Shown here in pieces: positions 17,449 to 26,656 of a stretch of DNA of 64,000 nt. The position numbers and the translations under genes were made by a program. The stretch is taken from contig CAWFFO010000006.1 in NCBI GenBank assembly GCA_963815135.1, forward strand, positions 186,001 through 250,000, in the 5' to 3' direction. Position 1 is the first letter of the stretch, and each line of letters begins with the position of its first letter. This DNA is from CAIWTU01 sp963815135. Lineage in GTDB: Bacteria > Desulfobacterota > Desulfuromonadia > Geobacterales > Geobacteraceae. A model generated the notes under the pieces. It was not told where the DNA came from, made no database searches, and was given only the letters and a program-made list of their open reading frames with translations.

Positions 17449-18462
17449 TTGGATAAAGATCTGATACTTCTCGGCCACGGCAGCGGTGGAAAGCTTTCTC
17501 ACCAGTTGCTGGACGGCCTGATCATTCCCACACTGTCCGGCATCCCGGTTGCGGGACAGAATGACGCAGCGGTGCTGGAGCAGGACGGCCGGCGCCTGGC
17601 CTTCACTACCGACTCGTACGTGGTCGATCCCATATTCTTTCCCGGCGGCAACATCGGCGACCTCGCGGTAAACGGGACTGTCAACGATCTTGCCATGGTG
17701 GGCGCCGATCCGCTGGCTATCAGTGTCGGACTGATCCTGGAAGAGGGCTTCAGCAGGAAAGATCTGGAAAAGATACTCATATCCATGAGGGAAGCCGCGG
17801 ATCGCGCCGGGGTTTCCATCGTGGCCGGTGACACCAAGGTTGTGCCGCGCGGCAAAGCCGACCGGATTTTCATCAACACGTCAGGTATCGGTGTGTTCAG
17901 GCATGGACTCGACATCAGTGGTGCCAACGCCAGGGTTGGCGACAAGATCCTTATCAACGGCACCATTGGCGACCACGGCATAGCTGTCATGGCGAAGAGG
18001 GAAGGGCTGGAGCTGGAGACCGACATCGAAAGCGACTGCGCGGCGCTGAACACGCTGGTGGCGGAATTGCTGGAAGAAGGCGGTGAAAGCATTCGGGTAT
18101 TACGCGACCCCACCCGCGGTGGAGTTGCCACCACCCTGAAAGAGATCGCACTGCAGTCCGATGTCACACTCACACTCCAGGAAGATTCGCTGCCGTTAAA
18201 AGCTCCGGTGAAGGGTGTCTGTTCGGTCCTCGGGCTTGACCCGCTTTATGTGGCAAATGAAGGAAAAGTACTGGTTTTCGTCGCTCCCGAAGCTGTCGAG
18301 CGAGTCCTGGCCAGGATGAGGAAACACTCCCTTGGCGCAGAGACCGCGATAATAGGGGAAGTGACGGCTGCAGGCGGCGGCAGGGTGCAGATGGAGACCC
18401 TTGTTGGCGGCATGCGGGCAGTGGAAATGTTATCGGGCGAGCAGTTGCCCCGCATCTGCTGA
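17449..18462 (+). CDS. hypE: Carbamoyl-phosphate-derived cyanide synthase HypE
   Basis: A 337-residue ATP-dependent dehydratase of the PurM/SelD fold that turns the C-terminal thiocarbamate into thiocyanate. Visible: GHGSGGK at the N terminus, QNDAAVLEQDG, LRDPTRGGVATTLKEIA, and the C-terminal PRIC ending in the essential cysteine. The start is TTG at 17449 behind an AAGGAG site. It is the last gene of the hyp operon and a terminator follows at 18541. Confidence 0.96.
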   Translation: MDKDLILLGHGSGGKLSHQLLDGLIIPTLSGIPVAGQNDAAVLEQDGRRLAFTTDSYVVDPIFFPGGNIGDLAVNGTVNDLAMVGADPLAISVGLILEEGFSRKDLEKILISMREAADRAGVSIVAGDTKVVPRGKADRIFINTSGIGVFRHGLDISGANARVGDKILINGTIGDHGIAVMAKREGLELETDIESDCAALNTLVAELLEEGGESIRVLRDPTRGGVATTLKEIALQSDVTLTLQEDSLPLKAPVKGVCSVLGLDPLYVANEGKVLVFVAPEAVERVLARMRKHSLGAETAIIGEVTAAGGGRVQMETLVGGMRAVEMLSGEQLPRIC

Positions 18463-18540
18463 AATAAATTCCCCCTGGTTCCACCTATATTTAACGGTAC
18501 TTCCAGGCAATCTATTGATTACGTTAAATTGCAAAACTTA

Positions 18541-18584
18541 AAGCCGCTTGCTCCGGTCATACGCCGAGGCAGCGGCTTTTTTGT
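18541..18584 (+). terminator. Intrinsic terminator after hypE
   Basis: AAGCCGCT (18541-18548) pairs with AGCGGCTT (18571-18578) and is followed by a T-rich tract. The loop is long, about 22 bases. The sequence from here to 18762 holds no gene. Confidence 0.75.
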
Positions 18585-18762
18585 TTGTACTTAAAATATC
18601 GTTTAAGTGTTCAGACAAAGATCAAATCTGAATTTAAAAGTATTTTTCAGATTTGCGCACCGGCTGTGATATGCCGAAAAAGTTGTTCGTACACAACGGT
18701 ACAATCTTTTTATTTATAAGAGTTTGTCCAAATAACGGGTAAACAGTTCATGGGACTTTTGG

Positions 18763-19095
18763 TCAAGTCTCCGTTGCTTCGGGTCCGTATTTTTTCTTTA
18801 AAATATTTACAAACTCCTTGATTCCCATTGCAGCTTCTTCAACGGTGAGTCCCGCGTAGCCGGCACGATAACCCTTGCCCCTGGCAACAAGTTCGATGGA
18901 TGGCTCGTCTTCCAGATCGTCAGGTATGTCATGCCAGCGATGATGTACATCCTGGTTGCCGAAAATATCCCCGTAAAGGTGTCTGCTCAAGCCGCGGTGG
19001 TAACCAAACCAGAATTCCGGTTCCCAGAATGCTGTTTTCAGTTTCATGGAGTCGTTATCATCAGATGAAGATATCCCGTTCGATTCTTTCCGCAT
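18763..19095 (-). CDS. Small hypothetical protein downstream of cytochrome c
   Basis: A 110-residue soluble, charged protein of unknown family, with aromatic clusters (WEPEFWFGYHRGLSRHLYGD) and a C-terminal Lys-rich helix. ATG 19095 is preceded by a strong GGGAGG site, which makes it a real gene. It lies 83 bases downstream of the cytochrome c gene on the same strand and may be co-transcribed. No signal peptide is seen. I cannot assign a function. Confidence 0.65.
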   Translation of the reverse strand: MRKESNGISSSDDNDSMKLKTAFWEPEFWFGYHRGLSRHLYGDIFGNQDVHHRWHDIPDDLEDEPSIELVARGKGYRAGYAGLTVEEAAMGIKEFVNILKKKYGPEATET

Positions 19096-19178
19096 CAAAT
19101 GTCCTCCCGTATCCGGTATCGGATAACCGGGCCAAGAACGTATCGATCCGATAATGTCCGGATCAGATCTTGTCGACC

Positions 19179-19493
19179 TTATTTGCTCTTCATGCTCATG
19201 ACATAATTGACTATACCGATTATCCGCTTCCTGGAAAGCTTGTTCGCGAAGCCCGGCATCCTGCCCTTGCCCTTTTCGACGATATTCACCATCTCGTCCG
19301 AATTCATCGTACTCTTCTTGAGGTAAAGCTTGGTGGCCTCTATTTTCAACATTTTGGCCCTCTTTGCAACGGTCCTGGCACTGCCGCCATGGCAATTCGT
19401 GCAGTAAGTGTTGTAGTCGGCTTTGCCACCGGCGAAGCAAGCAACGGGAATGGTGAAAACAGCAAATAAAATAGAGATAAATATTTTTTTCAT
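19179..19493 (-). CDS. Monoheme periplasmic cytochrome c
   Basis: A 104-residue class I c-type cytochrome. Signal peptide at residues 1-21 (ending ACFA), heme motif CTNCH at 31-35, probable axial Met79 in GRMPGF, and a C-terminal helix IIGIVNYVMSM typical of small cytochromes c. Start ATG 19493 follows a GGAGG site. Probable periplasmic electron carrier. Confidence 0.92.
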   Translation of the reverse strand: MKKIFISILFAVFTIPVACFAGGKADYNTYCTNCHGGSARTVAKRAKMLKIEATKLYLKKSTMNSDEMVNIVEKGKGRMPGFANKLSRKRIIGIVNYVMSMKSK

Positions 19494-19670
19494 GTGCAGC
19501 CTCCATATTTTGTATGTCTAAGAATCTTACGTCGAAAAGCCGGATATGCAACAATAAAAATCCCACGCCTGGCCGCAACCGGTGCCGGCGGAGGGCATTG
19601 CAGGGGCAAATTACTGTACTTGAAAAGGTCTTCAAGGTAAAATAAAGCAATAAATCAAGGAGGGAATGAA

Positions 19671-21149
19671 TTGAAGATATTTATGAGCGGGGAAAACCCG
19701 CATGAACACGCTTGCCATGTTCTTGTCATAACCTGTTACGAAAATTCGGACCAGGAAAGCTATTTTGCTCCACTGGATGAACATTTGAACGGATACCTGA
19801 CGGCTCTGTTTAGTCGCAAGGAATTCAACGGCTCGGAAGGAAAAGTGAAATTGGTTGATACCCTGGGCCGTATTGCTCCGGAAAGGGTGCTGCTGGCCGG
19901 TCTTGGTAAAAGAGACAGGCTTGATCAGGAAAAGGTGCGCAGGGCCTGTGGAACCGCCGTCCAGGCACTTCGCCTGCCTGGAGTCAAGACCGTCGGCCTG
20001 CTCCTGCCTGAAGGAGTCGAATTCACCCGGGCTGCGGTAGAAGGATTTTGTCTGGGAGGGTATTCATTCGATAGCTACAAGACCAGTAAAGAAGGTAGTG
20101 CAGCCGTTGAAGCATTGACGATTTTGCATGATGAAAAAGCTCCTCTCGATATTGCTGAAAATTTAATCGAAGAAACGAAAACAGTATGTAATGCGGTCTG
20201 TTTCGCCCGTGATCTCGTTTCCCAGCCGGGAAATGTGGCAACACCAACGTATATCGCGGAAAAGGCGGCGGAAATGGCGGGCAGATATAATCTTGCCTAC
20301 CGAATCTGGGAAAAAGACGAGATAGAAAGACAATCCATGGAAGCGTTGCTGGCAGTGGCCAAAGGCTCTCATCAACCACCGAAATTCATCGTACTTGAAT
20401 ACCGGGGAGGGACTGAAGGAGCGGCTCCGACAGTCCTGGTGGGGAAGGGGATTACGTTCGATTCCGGAGGCATATCACTGAAACCCCGCGAAGGAATGGA
20501 GAAAATGAAGAGTGACATGGCCGGTGCGGCTGCGGTCATGGGGACTCTCATGGCTGCTGCCGGTTTGAAGCTTCCGGTAAATGTCGTCGGCCTGATTCCC
20601 TCGGCTGAAAATCTGCCGGGAGGCGCAGCCTTCAAGCCGGGCGACATTATAAAATCCAAGTCGGGCCAGACCATCGAGATAAACAACACCGACGCGGAGG
20701 GGAGGCTGGTCCTGTGCGATGCATTGAACTACTCACTTACATTCAATCCTTCGGCAATTATAGATATTGCCACACTCACCGGTGCGTGTGTGGTCGCTCT
20801 CGGCGGATTTGCTTCAGGGCTGATGGGGAATGATGATACATTGAAAACAGACCTTCTGAAGGCCGGTGAAAATACAGGCGACAGGGTCTGGGAATTGCCG
20901 CTCTGGGAAGAATACGGTGAAGCCATGAAGAGCGATATAGCGGATATGAAAAATTCCGGGGGTTCAAGCGGAGGGTCTATTTCCGCCGCCTGGTTCCTGA
21001 AGAATTTCGTCGGAGAGACGAAATGGGCGCATCTGGATATAGCCGGCACCGCCTGGGAGGAAAAAGGCCGCCACTACCTGCCGAAAGGGGCAACCGGCGC
21101 GGGGGTGCGGCTATTGGTGGAATATCTGAGGAATGCTGTGAAGAGTTGA
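19671..21149 (+). CDS. pepA: Leucyl aminopeptidase (M17)
   Basis: A 492-residue cytosolic metallo-aminopeptidase. Family motifs: GKGITFDSGGISLKP and the signature NTDAEGRLVL with its metal-binding Asp/Glu. A TTG start at 19671 lies seven bases after AAGGAGG; an ATG at 19683 is the alternative. Ends near a strong bidirectional terminator. Confidence 0.96.
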   Translation: MKIFMSGENPHEHACHVLVITCYENSDQESYFAPLDEHLNGYLTALFSRKEFNGSEGKVKLVDTLGRIAPERVLLAGLGKRDRLDQEKVRRACGTAVQALRLPGVKTVGLLLPEGVEFTRAAVEGFCLGGYSFDSYKTSKEGSAAVEALTILHDEKAPLDIAENLIEETKTVCNAVCFARDLVSQPGNVATPTYIAEKAAEMAGRYNLAYRIWEKDEIERQSMEALLAVAKGSHQPPKFIVLEYRGGTEGAAPTVLVGKGITFDSGGISLKPREGMEKMKSDMAGAAAVMGTLMAAAGLKLPVNVVGLIPSAENLPGGAAFKPGDIIKSKSGQTIEINNTDAEGRLVLCDALNYSLTFNPSAIIDIATLTGACVVALGGFASGLMGNDDTLKTDLLKAGENTGDRVWELPLWEEYGEAMKSDIADMKNSGGSSGGSISAAWFLKNFVGETKWAHLDIAGTAWEEKGRHYLPKGATGAGVRLLVEYLRNAVKS

Positions 21150-21215
21150 CGAAATTGCAGGTACGAAACCGGATGTTTTTCATTCTTGATTCCCGGCACT
21201 AATCGGTAAGTAAAC

Positions 21216-21250
21216 AAAAAGGGTGCGGTCGATGTGACCGCACCCTTTTC
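21216..21250. terminator. Bidirectional terminator between pepA and atpE
   Basis: AAAGGGTGCGGTC and GACCGCACCCTTT form a near-perfect stem around a five-base loop, with A-run and T-run flanks on both sides. It serves the convergent genes pepA (+) and atpE (-). Confidence 0.9.
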
Positions 21251-21271
21251 TTTCTTACAAACCTTGTAAAA

Positions 21272-21547
21272 TTACCCTGCAATTGCTTTGGCTGCTTCCG
21301 GAATGAATTTCATGAACGGGTTTGCGTACAGGATGATCAGGCAGATGACCAGGGCGTAAATTGCAAGGGACTCGATCATGGCCAGACCGATCATCATTGT
21401 GGTCAGAAGTTTGCCGTACAGAGCCGGGTTGCGGGAAGTTCCGTCAAGGGCGCCTTTTACGGCGAGACCCATGCCGATGCCTGGGCCGATAACGCCCATA
21501 CCCATACCGATACCTGCTGCGATTACACACATTGAGAAAAACAACAT
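21272..21547 (-). CDS. atpE: ATP synthase F0 subunit c
   Basis: A 91-residue hairpin of two membrane helices forming the rotor ring. The ion-binding carboxylate is Glu59 in AMIESLAIY, and the polar loop is SRNPA. In sodium-coupled rings a Gln sits in the first helix (PGxGQG); here the equivalent is PGIGMG with Met26, although the Ser after the Glu is present. This favours proton coupling. Last gene of the atpZ-I-B-E cluster. Confidence 0.96.
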   Translation of the reverse strand: MLFFSMCVIAAGIGMGMGVIGPGIGMGLAVKGALDGTSRNPALYGKLLTTMMIGLAMIESLAIYALVICLIILYANPFMKFIPEAAKAIAG

Positions 21548-21607
21548 CTTTTGCTACCTCCGTTTTTTTATGGTCTCCTAAACAGTATAGGAAAAATTGA
21601 CATTGAA

Positions 21608-22309
21608 TCAGTGTGCTTCTTCAAGAGAGCCTTGAATGTATATTGTCGCCAGGAGCATGAAGACAAAAGCCTGGAGAAAGGCCACCAGAACGCCCAGGAT
21701 CATCATCGGCAGGGGAACCAGGAATGGGACCAGGGCGAAGAAAATAATGAGTATCAACTCGTGGCCGTGCATGTTGCCGAAAAGACGGAAGGACAGGGAA
21801 AGCGGTCGGCTCAGGTGGCCGATGATCTCGACGAAGAACATGAACGGAGCCAGCCACCAGACAGGTCCGAGGAAATGTTTCACATATTTGATGCCGTGAT
21901 GTTTGATCCCGACTATATGGGTTGTTATGAAAACGATTATGGCGCAGGCCACCGGGGTGTTAAGGTTGGCGGTCGGCGGATAGAAGCCGGGTATCAGTCC
22001 GATCAGGTTCGAAGTCAGAATGAAAAGGGCCAGGGTAGCGATCAGCGGATAGAATGGCCTGCCTTTTGACCCCATGTTGTCATTGATCATTTTTTCGATT
22101 GATTCGACCACGAGTTCCATGAAGTTCTGCAGTTTGCCGGGAATGGTTTTCATTCTGGATTTTACCAGCAGGGACAGCAGAATGAGGATGGCCATGACGA
22201 GCCATGTGTAAACTATGGCGTCAATTCCCTCCTCGGTGGTGTATTTCAACAGCGGGGACAGGAGCTCGCGAAAGAACTGCAGAAAAAGAAAAGGATGAAC
22301 GACTTCCAT
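21608..22309 (-). CDS. atpB: ATP synthase F0 subunit a
   Basis: A 233-residue stator membrane protein forming the ion half-channels with the c ring. It contains several hydrophobic helices and the conserved LSRPLSLSFRLFGNMHGHELI block holding the essential arginine. Begins MEVVHPFLF. Lies between atpI and atpE on the same strand. Confidence 0.95.
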   Translation of the reverse strand: MEVVHPFLFLQFFRELLSPLLKYTTEEGIDAIVYTWLVMAILILLSLLVKSRMKTIPGKLQNFMELVVESIEKMINDNMGSKGRPFYPLIATLALFILTSNLIGLIPGFYPPTANLNTPVACAIIVFITTHIVGIKHHGIKYVKHFLGPVWWLAPFMFFVEIIGHLSRPLSLSFRLFGNMHGHELILIIFFALVPFLVPLPMMILGVLVAFLQAFVFMLLATIYIQGSLEEAH

Positions 22310-22315
22310 TGAGGG

Positions 22316-22702
22316 TTAACCTCCCTTGTGCATGATTAAAAGTATTGTAATTCCGAAAATAGTAATTACCAGGACAGACAGGCCCAGCAGCAGCCCGAAA
22401 ACATCAATCCCGTAATGAATAATAAGTATGGAAACGACTACGGCGATCAGAGCCAGTCTGACCAGGTATCTTGTCTGAGCGAAACGGACGGCTTTTTTGA
22501 CCGGAAGCTGCATCGTCCTGTGCAGTATGGAATATAGCCAGTAACAGTTTACTATGGCGATCAGTCCTCCGGCCAGGACACCTCCTGCGAAACGGTAAGA
22601 ACCGAAAACCAGGGATGCGATCACCATTATGCCGAGTAAAACCCAATTGCCCGTGGTGATGTATCTGAAAATATTATTTTCCGTTATCTTCACCGGACTC
22701 AT
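22316..22702 (-). CDS. atpI: ATP synthase subunit I (AtpI-like)
   Basis: A 128-residue membrane protein with four predicted helices, of the ATP-synthase I family (PF03899 type) thought to help c-ring assembly or magnesium supply. Its start overlaps the upstream atpZ gene by 29 bases and atpB follows after six. Confidence 0.82.
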   Translation of the reverse strand: MSPVKITENNIFRYITTGNWVLLGIMVIASLVFGSYRFAGGVLAGGLIAIVNCYWLYSILHRTMQLPVKKAVRFAQTRYLVRLALIAVVVSILIIHYGIDVFGLLLGLSVLVITIFGITILLIMHKGG

Positions 22703-22919
22703 CTTTCCCGACTTCTCTTGAGACGATAACGAATATATTGCGAAACCCGGCTACGATCCCTATGAAAAGAAAGATGAAAAAGAACCAGGGGGCTGTGCCG
22801 AAGAGCCTGTCCAGCCATCGCCCCATCAATACACCGATGACGATTGCCAGCACGACGGAAATACCGATGCTGGACAATACACTGAGTGATTTATAGAATT
22901 TCTTTTTGTCTTTATCCAC
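22674..22919 (-). CDS. atpZ: AtpZ/AtpI-type small membrane protein
   Basis: An 81-residue, two-helix protein of the F0F1-ATPase subunit (PF09527) family. Helices at about 13-32 and 42-62 (FFFIFLFIGIVAGFRNIF), with a charged C terminus. Heads the F0 cluster. The peripheral F1 genes are not in the window, which matches the split atp arrangement common in Geobacter relatives. Confidence 0.8.
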   Translation of the reverse strand: MDKDKKKFYKSLSVLSSIGISVVLAIVIGVLMGRWLDRLFGTAPWFFFIFLFIGIVAGFRNIFVIVSREVGKDESGEDNGK

Positions 22920-22976
22920 AAGCTTCGCTTATATATCACAGCAAGATTAAAAAATCCACTGAGAATTTTGATATGG

Positions 22977-24257
22977 CTAAAAATTTAATGCTTTTACCGC
23001 TGCCGCAACGGTTTTTTCAATGTCTTCGTCACTATGGGCAATGGAGACAAAAGCTGTTTCAAATTGCGATGGCGCCAGGTAGATGCCCTGTTCGAGCATG
23101 GACCGGAAATATCGGGCGAAAGCTTCCGTATCGGAAGCCGCCGCGCTCGCCCAGTCATGGACTTCATCCCGGGCGAAGAACATGCAGAACATGCTACCGA
23201 CCCTGGTTGTTTGGAGTGGACGCCCCGATTTCTTCGCAGCCCCGGCCATGCCCTCAGCCAGTCTGGAACTTTTTTCCTCCAGTTTATCATAGAACCCGTC
23301 TTGACGGAGGATCTTCAGTGTAGCGATTCCGGCCGCCATGGCCAGCGGATTGCCTGAGAGAGTGCCTGCCTGGTATACCCCGCCCGATGGTGAGAGAAGG
23401 GTCATTATATCCTTCCTGCCGCCGAAGGCGCCCACGGGAAGTCCGCCGCCTATAATTTTGCCGAGAGTGGTAATGTCAGGCGTTACGCCGTAGAGTTGCT
23501 GTGCCCCGCCGTACGCGACCCGGAAACCTGTCATTACCTCATCGAAAATCAGCACTATCCCTTCCTTGTCACACAGGGCGCGAAGGCCTTCCAGGAAGCC
23601 TTCCACGGGGGGGACCGTTCCCATGTTGCCGGCGATCGGTTCCAGGATGACGCAGGCAACCTGATCCCTGTTGTCAGCCACGAGCCCTTTCACCGACTCC
23701 AGGTTGTTGAAAGTCGCGGTCAGCGTATGCTTTGCGAAATCTGCGGGGACGCCCGGAGAGTCTGGCACGCCGAAAGTTGCCGCGCCGGAGCCTGCTTTTA
23801 CCAGGAGGGAATCGGAATGTCCGTGATAGCATCCGGAAAATTTGATGATTTTGTCCCGGCCGGTATATGCCCGGGCAAGCCGGATAGCGCTCATGGTAGC
23901 CTCGGTTCCGGAGTTTACCATGCGCACCATATCGATGGAAGGTACTGCATCAACAACCATTTCCGCCAGTTCCACCTCGAGTTCCGTGGGCGCTCCGAAA
24001 CTGCTCCCGTTGGCTAGTGTTTTCCTGACGGCCTCCGTTACCTCGGGGTGGCAGTGGCCCAGTATCATGGGGCCCCATGAACCCACATAGTCGATGAATT
24101 CATTGCCGTCGACATCGGTCAGCCTGGAACCGAAAGCCTTTTTTATGAAGAGCGGGTTGGCGCCGACCGATTTAAAGGCGCGCACGGGGCTGTTGACGCC
24201 GCCCGGTATAACTTTTTGCGCTTCGTTGAAAAGTCTTGTCGAATCTTTGCAGTTCAT
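22977..24257 (-). CDS. hemL: Glutamate-1-semialdehyde 2,1-aminomutase
   Basis: A 426-residue PLP enzyme making 5-aminolevulinate for heme and corrinoids, important in a cytochrome-rich cell. Motifs: PGGVNSPVRAF, GSWGPMILGHCHP, FDEVMTGFRV, and the PLP-lysine block TTLGKIIGGGLPVGAFGG. Start ATG 24257 follows GAGG. It lies 57 bases upstream of atpZ on the same strand. Confidence 0.97.
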   Translation of the reverse strand: MNCKDSTRLFNEAQKVIPGGVNSPVRAFKSVGANPLFIKKAFGSRLTDVDGNEFIDYVGSWGPMILGHCHPEVTEAVRKTLANGSSFGAPTELEVELAEMVVDAVPSIDMVRMVNSGTEATMSAIRLARAYTGRDKIIKFSGCYHGHSDSLLVKAGSGAATFGVPDSPGVPADFAKHTLTATFNNLESVKGLVADNRDQVACVILEPIAGNMGTVPPVEGFLEGLRALCDKEGIVLIFDEVMTGFRVAYGGAQQLYGVTPDITTLGKIIGGGLPVGAFGGRKDIMTLLSPSGGVYQAGTLSGNPLAMAAGIATLKILRQDGFYDKLEEKSSRLAEGMAGAAKKSGRPLQTTRVGSMFCMFFARDEVHDWASAAASDTEAFARYFRSMLEQGIYLAPSQFETAFVSIAHSDEDIEKTVAAAVKALNF

Positions 24258-24286
24258 GGCTGTTACCCTCGGTATACTTGATTGTA

Positions 24287-24314
24287 ATTATAACTATGGT
24301 TTGGTAGCACACAA
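24287..24314 (-). promoter_or_regulatory. Probable hemL promoter
   Basis: On the minus strand, -35 TTGTGT (24309-24314), a 16-base spacer and a perfect -10 TATAAT (24287-24292), about 30 bases before hemL. Confidence 0.5.
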
Positions 24315-24377
24315 CTCAATTGGGTGTCAAGGTATAATAATACCGGCACGGCGCGGGTTTACGAGTTTGCATGACGC

Positions 24378-24406
24378 TTGCAAACGATGACCTTTCCTGC
24401 TATACA
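24378..24406 (+). promoter_or_regulatory. Probable promoter of the ACT-domain gene operon
   Basis: -35 TTGCAA (24378-24383), exactly 17 bases, -10 TATACA (24401-24406). It would leave a leader of about 200 bases before 24615. That leader holds no ORF I can support and no glycine-riboswitch core. The rest of the 24258-24614 gap shows nothing else beyond the hemL promoter. Confidence 0.5.
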
Positions 24407-24614
24407 GACTCTTACCTGCAGATATTGCGATAATATCCCGGAGACAAGGTTTCCCTTGGATAACTGCCTGTTTCGACGGGAAGATGGAAGGACTGCACCC
24501 GGAGGAAACGGCATTATAATAGATGACGATGTTCTGTTCAACTGGTAATTGGAAAATAATGCATTCGTTTGCAGGCCGGACGGATGACCGACAACAGGAT
24601 CGATGGGGGAATAA

Positions 24615-25178
24615 ATGCGGAAAGGCGATGACAATCTGGTCCATTTTGCGGTGACCATAATAGGCAAGGACAGGCCCGGGATCGTGGCCGGCGCCGCCGA
24701 GGTACTGTTCAGGCTGGGCTGCAACATTGAGGATTCGAGCTGTACAATGCTGGGAGGGGAATTCGCCATGATACTCATCGTATCCCGCGATAAGCCCTTC
24801 AGCAAGGCGCGACTCCTGGAAGAATTCAAGACTTTTGGAGAAGTCATGAACCTTTCGGTCTTCGTCAGGAGCCTGAGCAGCGATGAAGTGCTTTATCGTT
24901 CGCCGGTAGGCGAATTATGCATGATATCGGTGTACGGTTCGGACCGTCCCGGCATCGTTTTCCAGGTGACAAGGGAGCTTGCGGAGAGGGGAATTAATAT
25001 AAGCGACCTGAACACAAAGCTCATAGGATCTCCCGGCCAGCCGGTTTACGTGATGATGCTGGAAGCCGCATTACCCGAAGGTGTCGAAATCGATGATATC
25101 GAGAAAATACTCGAGAAGCTGAAAAAGGAGCTGAATGTAGAGATTTCGGTGCGGTCCGTAACACCGGTCTCGTTGTAA
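24615..25178 (+). CDS. Double ACT-domain regulatory protein (GcvR-like)
   Basis: A 187-residue protein made of two ACT domains (about 8-85 and 95-175). Each begins with a ligand-binding signature, GKDRPGIVAG in the first and GSDRPGIVFQ in the second. E. coli GcvR, a regulator of glycine cleavage, has this architecture, but ligand and partner here are unknown. It starts a compact operon, with def five bases downstream. Confidence 0.85.
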   Translation: MRKGDDNLVHFAVTIIGKDRPGIVAGAAEVLFRLGCNIEDSSCTMLGGEFAMILIVSRDKPFSKARLLEEFKTFGEVMNLSVFVRSLSSDEVLYRSPVGELCMISVYGSDRPGIVFQVTRELAERGINISDLNTKLIGSPGQPVYVMMLEAALPEGVEIDDIEKILEKLKKELNVEISVRSVTPVSL

Positions 25179-25183
25179 CTGAT

Positions 25184-25690
25184 ATGGCTGTTCAGAAAAT
25201 ATTAATATATCCCGACCCCGTACTGAAAACGGTTTGCAGGCCGGTGGACGCGAAGGATGCGGAGCTGGCAGAACTGATCCGGGATCTGATTGATACGATG
25301 ATGGCCGGTCCCGGCTCGGTAGGTGTCGCTGCCCCGCAGATAGGCGTTTCTTTAAGGGTCTGTGTCGTGGACGTTTCGGCGAACAAGCGGGGCAAAAACG
25401 CCAACCATGGTCTGCTGGTCATGGTGAACCCGGAAATTATCGGAAGAGAAGGGGCCACGACCATGAGGGAAGGGTGCATGAGCGTCCTGGATTACACGGG
25501 TGATGTGGAGCGCTCGACTGATATCGTTGCGCGATTCACCGACGGTGAGGGCAATATCAGGGTAATAAAGGCCGTCGGTTTCGAGGCAGTCGCCATACAG
25601 CATGAAATAGATCATCTGGACGGCAAACTTTTTCTCGACCGTATTACTTCACTGAAAACAGGCCTGTTCAGGCGCAAAAATTACAAGTGA
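25184..25690 (+). CDS. def: Peptide deformylase
   Basis: A 168-residue metallo-hydrolase removing formyl from nascent proteins. The three family motifs are intact: GVAAPQIG, EGCMS and HEIDHLDG, which carry the metal-binding Cys and two His. Second gene of the operon, six bases before the aldo/keto reductase. Confidence 0.96.
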   Translation: MAVQKILIYPDPVLKTVCRPVDAKDAELAELIRDLIDTMMAGPGSVGVAAPQIGVSLRVCVVDVSANKRGKNANHGLLVMVNPEIIGREGATTMREGCMSVLDYTGDVERSTDIVARFTDGEGNIRVIKAVGFEAVAIQHEIDHLDGKLFLDRITSLKTGLFRRKNYK

Positions 25691-25696
25691 GGGCTT

Positions 25697-26647
25697 ATGA
25701 CAAAAGTTAATCTCGGCAATACCGGCTTGCAAATAAACCGTCTCGTGTTCGGAACGCTTCCCCTTGGTCCGCTTCAGGCGGGGCTCACGCCGGAGGAGGG
25801 CGGACGCCTGATCCGTCACGGGCTGGAGTTGGGGATTAATCTGCTTGATACGGCGGAATTGTACGGTACTTATCCCCATATCCGAAATGCTCTTGCCGGC
25901 TACGGCGGCGAGGTGTTCATCGCCAGCAAGACCCACGCGGCAACTGCGGACCTGGCGCGCCGACACGTGGAAAGGGCTTTGCGGGAACTGGACCGGGAAG
26001 TGCTCGATATAGTTCATGTGCACGGAGCGCGCATCAGCGACCCGTTCACGGAGCGGGCCGAAGTCCTTGAAGAATTGCTGAAAATGAAAGATGAAGGGAA
26101 GATCGGACACATAGGACTGTCCTCCCATTATATTTCGGCCATTCGCCTGACGGCGGACAGCGGCGATATCAGCGTTATCCATCCGCTGATCAACAAGACC
26201 GGCATGGGCATTCTTGACGGGACCGCCGAAGAAATGGCGGAGACAATAAATAAATGTTCCCGCGCGGGGAAAGGTGTTTACGCCATGAAGGCGCTTGCTG
26301 GAGGGAACCTGATATCAGAAGCCAGGGAAAACCTGCGCTATGTCCTCCGTCTGGACGGGGTGGATGCCGTGGCGGTCGGCATGTTGTCGGAAAAGGAAAT
26401 CGAAGCGAATGTCGCTTTATTCAACGACCAGGCCGATAACGATGCCGAATGGGCAGTCCTTGAAAAAAAGCGCCGCAAGCTCAAGATCATGGAACAATTC
26501 TGCACGGGCTGCGGCCAGTGTGTTCCGGCCTGTCACAGCGGCGCGCTTTACATGGAGGACGGCAAGGCCCGCGTAGACGAAGAAAACTGCGTCCTCTGCG
26601 GCTATTGCGCGGCCGCCTGTCCGGAGTTCATGATACGTGTAATCTGA
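25697..26647 (+). CDS. Aldo/keto reductase with C-terminal 2[4Fe-4S] ferredoxin domain
   Basis: A 316-residue fusion. The AKR barrel (about 1-240) shows LDTAELYGT with the catalytic Asp/Tyr, IASKTH with the Lys, and DIVHVHG with the His. The C-terminal part (about 260-316) has two ferredoxin motifs, CTGCGQCVPAC and CVLCGYCAAACP. Such ferredoxin-tailed reductases occur in anaerobes and probably couple carbonyl reduction to ferredoxin; the substrate is unknown. Convergent with the next gene, with only nine bases between them. Confidence 0.9.
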   Translation: MTKVNLGNTGLQINRLVFGTLPLGPLQAGLTPEEGGRLIRHGLELGINLLDTAELYGTYPHIRNALAGYGGEVFIASKTHAATADLARRHVERALRELDREVLDIVHVHGARISDPFTERAEVLEELLKMKDEGKIGHIGLSSHYISAIRLTADSGDISVIHPLINKTGMGILDGTAEEMAETINKCSRAGKGVYAMKALAGGNLISEARENLRYVLRLDGVDAVAVGMLSEKEIEANVALFNDQADNDAEWAVLEKKRRKLKIMEQFCTGCGQCVPACHSGALYMEDGKARVDEENCVLCGYCAAACPEFMIRVI

Positions 26648-26656
26648 CCCGGTTGT

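Noticed and set aside
24413..24614. Glycine riboswitch ahead of the ACT-domain gene
   Set aside because: Suspected from the GcvR-like product, but the conserved glycine aptamer core is not present.
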